Assembly (NCBI GenBank): GCA_963580455.1
Contig: OY756961.1
Coordinates: 8,413,001-8,477,000, forward strand
Direction of reading: 5' to 3'
Length of the DNA stretch: 64,000 bases
Origin: Euonymus europaeus
Lineage: Eukaryota; Streptophyta; Magnoliopsida; Celastrales; Celastraceae
Position 1 is the first letter of the stretch. Each line of letters opens with the position of its first letter. The position numbers and the translations under genes were made by a program. The notes below the pieces were generated by a model. It ran no database searches, had not been told where the DNA came from, and saw nothing but the letters and a program-made list of their open reading frames with translations. Shown in pieces: positions 59,271 through 64,000 of this stretch.

Positions 59271-61680
59271 AATTGGCCATTAGATATGTTAGACGGCTAA
59301 GGTTTAAAAATTTTAAAGAATTTGCATAAAATGGGATAGTGCACTAATCTGGATTAAATTTAGGGAAAGTGGCTACACAAAATATATTTTTTAAAAAAGA
59401 AAATTCCATACAGAGGATCAATGAATAAATCCAATCAAGTTATCCTAATGATTAGAAGGGAGCGTCCCTTTTTGGAGGTCATTAATTCGATTCCATAAAT
59501 TTTAATGTGCTTATGTGAAACTTTGTTGGTTCCTTTCATGCGGGGAGAAGATCAAGCTAGCAAAATCTGATTCGTTGGATGTGCAGATAGTCGGACACCT
59601 TCTGTAATGTCACCGAGTGTGCTCCTAAATACGTCGGTTCGTTCTGCTAGGAGAGAAGATCAAAATTGATTACGACACTTCTGGCTATAGGACTTTAGAT
59701 TAGTGTAGGTTGCAGTAAATTGTGAGCGTTCCATGACTTATTTTCAGTCCAAAGATATGCAAGGGGGATTGTGTTGATATGATCTCCAACCAAGCATTTA
59801 TGTGAAGTTCAAAAAATACATAAACTTCTGGTTTGGGTCTTGACTTCGTGGAATGACTTCAATATCTACAAGAAATAGTGAAAATCAAAGCACTGGAATG
59901 GAAGACTTCCATTGAAATGCAAGAAAAAGTAATAAACTTTAAAATGTACTAAAGATTGATTAAGGATACATCAGAGTGCAAGAAAAGTGTGATTTACAAG
60001 CAAAAACTAGAAATAGTCATAGAGGATACCACCCGGGGGGGGGGGGGGGGGGGGGGGGGGGGTTTAAACTAAACTACAAGCGAAAACTAGAAATAGTCAT
60101 AGAGGATACCACCCGGGGGGGATTAAACTAAGCTAGAAGCTAAGTAAAAGGATAATTATCTGAAGTCATGCTATAAGAATAAAGTTTTGAGACGTTGGGT
60201 CTGTGTTTGAAGCGATGTGTGTGATGCTTCTGCTGTTGTTATTTCTTATAGGCTTTCTAGATGTTAGTGGTCAACCTTGAATCATTGGCATGTTCTTCAC
60301 CTCTTCACTTGATCATGGTGTTACAATGTCACTCTCCCTTGCAAAGGAGGACTGTTATGGAATGGTTGTCCATATGCAGCTTTCTTAGATCTTGGGATTA
60401 GTTCCCTAGACTTGTTGAGACATGATTTATACTTGGTTTATCCCACTCCCTTAGAGAACAGGATATGCACACGTTTTTGACATTGGGTGTGGTGGGCGGT
60501 CACTTTTGCTTGGGTATGAAGACTTGTAGGGGCTTCTAAATCAGTGTTTATGGCTATCTTTAGGGAGAATATCTGGTCATGCTGGTGCATGAGCTCCATC
60601 ATTTTTACCTTTTGGTTACAGGTAATGGTTTCCAACATGTTTGAGACAAATTATTCACCTTAAGGGTCACAACGTCGTAACTTCTATTTTTTTCATTCTT
60701 ATCTTCCAGATATCTAGTGGTTTGTTGATGAGTTGACCTGTTCCAGGAGAACACGGCTAGCATTTAAGGCCTCTTCTCCAAGTTAGGACATTCTCCTGAT
60801 TTTCAACTTCTAACATTTGAATTTTTGTGTAATAATTCCTGCAAAACAACAAATGTTAATAAAAATTGTTGCCTTGATCTGCCACATGTCAATATGTGCT
60901 TTGTCACTTGCAGTCCCATTGTGCCATTTGTCACCCTCAATTGGTTGATCATTTTAGGTGTAAACACTCACCTAGTTTATAAATTATTGCGGGTTCAAAG
61001 GTTTGTCCGACGCACACCCCAAGGATAGTATGGCTTCGTTCCTACGACTTTGTTCCTATGTAAACAAAAATTCTAAGATGGTTGAATTTCCCCACACCGA
61101 AAACCAACCTATAAAAGAAAAGAGAATCTAATATTTGAGTTGTTTAACAGAAAATCAACCTCTTGAAAATCTTTTTCTGACTTTTGTGGTGTTTAGAGAT
61201 AATAAAATAAATTTAGCAAAACAAAATTTATAATAAATCAACTCAAAATAAGGATTCTAAGATGAAAAACAACCTCCCTTATTATCGTTAAGAAGTTGGT
61301 TACCCAAAGTATTAAACAATCTTTAAACAAATTTTTTGGTCAATTTATGCATAGGAACAATAAAAGAGTGAATTAAAATTTCATGTTTTATACGTAATAC
61401 TACATATACATGACATTAAACTAACATTTTTTATTCAATGTACATTGTACATATGTTATTCTGCAAAAAATTTTAAGGTCAATAAATTGTAATACTTTGT
61501 TCACACATTTATATATACTTATATATACTAGCGTTCCCGATACTTCATATATTCTAATGAGGTTAGTGTGAGATTTGATATGTTTAATTGGTTAGTTTGA
61601 AAGCAATTATTAAATTATTATTACATGATGTGCTGTTTTTTTTAGGGATTTAAGACATTAAGATATTTTCTTAGGACTTA
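59271..61680. other. Intergenic stretch, no supported gene
   Basis: Holds a duplicated segment with a poly-G run (see 59995-60121). A possible SINE-like tRNA-box pair lies at 59440-59495 (GATTAGAAGGG .. GGTCATTAATTCGATTCC). Otherwise AT-rich without recognised features. Confidence 0.45.
59995..60121. repeat. Tandem duplication carrying a 28-base G run
   Basis: Two direct copies of ACAAGC[AG]AAAACTAGAAA, TAGTCATAGAGGATACCACCC, then G-run. The first copy ends in 28 consecutive G (60035-60062), the second in 7 (60115-60121). Confidence 0.85.
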
Positions 61681-62303
61681 CGGGTCGTTTGGTTTTTAGA
61701 ATGGTTTGAGTGAGAATGAGAATGAGAGTGAGAATGAGAATGAGATTTTGATTTTCACGTTTGGTATGTATAAAAATTAGGAATGAGAATGAAATTATGT
61801 TTTGTCCATTATGTCATTCCTTTATAATTATGTGTAATCAATATATTTCATTTGTGCATTTATAATTATATATAATTAACAATTAAAACAAAATGCAGTC
61901 AAAATTAACAAATTATATAATTAAAACAAAATGGAGTCAAAATTAAACAAAATGGAATCAACATTAACAAATTATATAATTAACGAATTAAAACAAAATG
62001 GAGTCAAAATTAACAAATTATATAATTATAGAATTAACAAATCAAAATAAAATAGCAATATATTAATTAATATTAATTTATCAAAATATATTAATTAATA
62101 TTTAATTGAGGTCAAAATTGTCATTTAGGAAGCCATTCCATATGGAATTGACTATTCCCACCTAAAAAGGTAGGAATCAAAATGGAGGAGAGAGAGATAA
62201 AGGAATGTAATGGTTTCATTCCCTCAAAATGTAATTAATCCAAATGATGAAATGAAATACTTCATTCCATAAACCACCTATATTCCATCAACCAAACGGA
62301 CCC
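61681..62303. mobile_element. Tourist/Harbinger-like MITE
   Basis: Flanked by TTA on both sides (61678-61680, 62304-62306). Left end CGGGTCGTTTGGTTTTTAGAATG; right end, inverted, GGGTCCGTTTGGTTGATGGAAT. 623 bp, AT-rich, non-coding, with GAATGAGAATGAGA-type runs near the left end and AACAAATTATATAATTA direct repeats inside (61890-62040). TTA duplication and GGGTC.GTTTGG ends fit PIF/Harbinger-derived MITEs. Confidence 0.7.
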
Positions 62304-63600
62304 TTATTTCTTATCATTTTTAGGCGTTGCTCCTAATATTGTTGGGCTTTTTTGGTGTGAATTGTTGATAGATCAGTGCATAAATTAGAAGTCTAACAGC
62401 TAGCTAATACAGGTGCATCGTATATTTGATTCTTTGCTGCGAGATTTATAAATGGGTTGTTGGATGTTGCAGGTAGAGCATTTACGCTTCTGTTTTTTAA
62501 AATGAACATGATTCTATATTTTATATTTGATAGTTATATATTTGTGAGGTAGCTCAGAAGCTCAAAATTTCTATCCAAAATTCTTTTGCGTAGGTCCCTC
62601 GTGTCCCAAATTAAAGAAATGTCAAAAAATTTGAAAGTTATATTTTTAGAGGACAATAGGAAATCCAAAGACAACACCACAATTATCGAAATTCCAATAG
62701 ATTATCTACGAAACTCACCACATATATTTCAGTCACCTTTGAGAAATGATTTTGAAATCTCTAAGTGAAGAAAACATTGAGTAGAGCAGAATGTAGAAAA
62801 CAGTTGCAACTTTAAGAGTAACACACTTACGCACGGTAGTATACTTCAAGAGTGGATGTGTTGTTTACATTATGGAGGAAAGCAATGTATGTGTGTGTAT
62901 ATATATATATATATATGTTACTACCTAGTATATAACCTCTACGTAACATGGTATCAACAAAATGTATTGCAAAGTGCGTTAGCAAAATTTGAACGATCAT
63001 CTACTGCAAGTGGATCATATATTCACAGAGTATGTTTATCTTCAATTACTATAGATAGCGTCCCATGGTATGACCAAAATATATGTAACAGAGTGTTGTA
63101 TCAAAAGTTATAAGCTGCAAAATCATAGTTTTCTCTCACTTCATAGTCTTGTGCTTCGACATTGGTTTTTTCCAGCTTTGGAATCACTTGTTTTTTCGGT
63201 GGTCTTTTTTCTTCCATGTCTTCCTTTCTTTAGTTGATGGAGAAAATTTTGCTTAGAAAGAGTAATTGGAAATCTAACCTATATTTTTTTTCTATTAATG
63301 ACAAGAAAAAATCATGATATGAGAGAACATATTTTCAATAAAATAATGATAATATATGACAATCCAAATATTTTTTCTTTCATGTTGGCCATGATTTTAA
63401 TCAATTTTGTTGAATGGAAAGTAGGAAAAGAATATAGTTGACAATAAGTTTAAAACTAATTTAAATATTTTCATGATTTTGCATGTTATATAAGTCCACT
63501 ATATACGAACTAATCCACCTCATGTGAAGATTTAAAGCATGATGACCAAAGCAATGTAGATATGTCACATATTTTATTTGTTCCTGTAAATTTCGTAGAA
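62304..63600. other. AT-rich intergenic DNA, nothing recognised
   Basis: No protein-like frame beyond short chance ORFs. A (TA)9 run lies near 62898-62916. Confidence 0.5.
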
Positions 63601-63933
63601 TTGAGAAAACTTACTATTTTCTTATCGGTTTGGGGAACTTCGATGATCCCAGTATATTTCACAGTGCTTCAATGTTGTTTCCAATCACTACAACGAGAAA
63701 ACGATTCCACAATACAAACATGTTTTTGATTTTCTTCTTTGCAAGTATACATTGATTTTCTATCTCTCAAGAAGTTGTTTCACAATTCTTCTTAGTAAGT
63801 ACCATATCTTAGGTAGAAGTTAAAGGTAGTTACTTCAAATAACTACCCTTAACTTCTCTTAACCTCTCTTCTAATTGGGTTAGGCTGAGTTTGACCCACT
63901 TAGGCAACCCAGCCCACATGCCTAAGTCCGACA
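63600..63933 (-). repeat. Copia-type 3' LTR entering from the right edge
   Basis: On the minus strand GAGTGGGAGA (polypurine tract, 63934-63943) is followed by TGTCGGACTTAGGCATG. This is the usual junction between a copia internal region and its 3' LTR. The internal part would lie right of the window. The LTR end near 63600 is a guess, since no CA border or target duplication was fixed. Confidence 0.5.
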
Positions 63934-64000
63934 TCTCCCACTCGTCCATGATGGGCTAGACTCATCTCAAATGCGTCATAAAATTTTATACTTGCACAAG

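Noticed and set aside
60825..61028. 67-residue Cys-rich plus-strand frame
   Set aside because: No domain, no splice partners, no flanking homology; likely chance.

Overview
The window is nuclear DNA of a flowering plant, most likely a woody eudicot. It is AT-rich, has long introns with GT..AG borders, carries two conserved plant housekeeping or regulatory genes, and is otherwise filled with plant transposon families (PIF/Harbinger, Ty1/copia, MULE, Tekay chromovirus, LINE, tRNA-derived SINEs, Tourist-like and CACTA-like remnants). The species cannot be fixed from sequence alone. No bacterial, organellar, CRISPR or rRNA feature was seen.

Layout. 1-2972: right-hand part of a PIF/Harbinger-type element with a MYB/SANT-like ORF running off the left edge. 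2973-5734: non-coding, with an array of short related repeats. 5735-7250: internally deleted copia remnant on + with its 3' LTR. 7660-13700: decayed copia element on -, split inside its integrase by a MULE (10101-12981) that has a recognisable TIR, a target-site duplication and a three-exon transposase pseudogene. 13700-18298 plus 27031-27700: an unrecognised accessory region with a tandem duplication, two orphan ORFs and a GTATCA motif array. It is split by a full-length Tekay gypsy element (18299-27030; LTRs 2114 and 2111 bp, TSD AAAGA, Met-tRNA primer site, polypurine tract, chromodomain-bearing pol).

28971-47090 holds VPS52 on the - strand: 19 coding exons were resolved and give a 698-residue subunit of the GARP/EARP tethering complex. 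Its introns hold a foldback LTR-like element, two SINEs and an inverted SINE pair that nearly fills one intron. 47969-55800 holds a GTE1/GTE6-type bromodomain-NET transcription factor, also on -: 8 coding exons, 387 residues, with an antisense LINE in intron 3. The two genes lie head to tail about 0.9 kb apart. 55800-64000 is intergenic, with LINE, CACTA-like and Tourist-like remnants, a 28-base poly-G run, and a copia LTR entering at the right edge.

The observation I rate highest is a pair of related repeats (43790-45430 and 53285-54910). They sit in the same orientation in front of the first coding exon of both genes, and each carries an exon-like segment ending in the same splice-donor context (AAG|GTATGAT). 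This suggests that a mobile or duplicated element supplied alternative 5' leader exons, and perhaps promoters, to two unrelated neighbouring genes.
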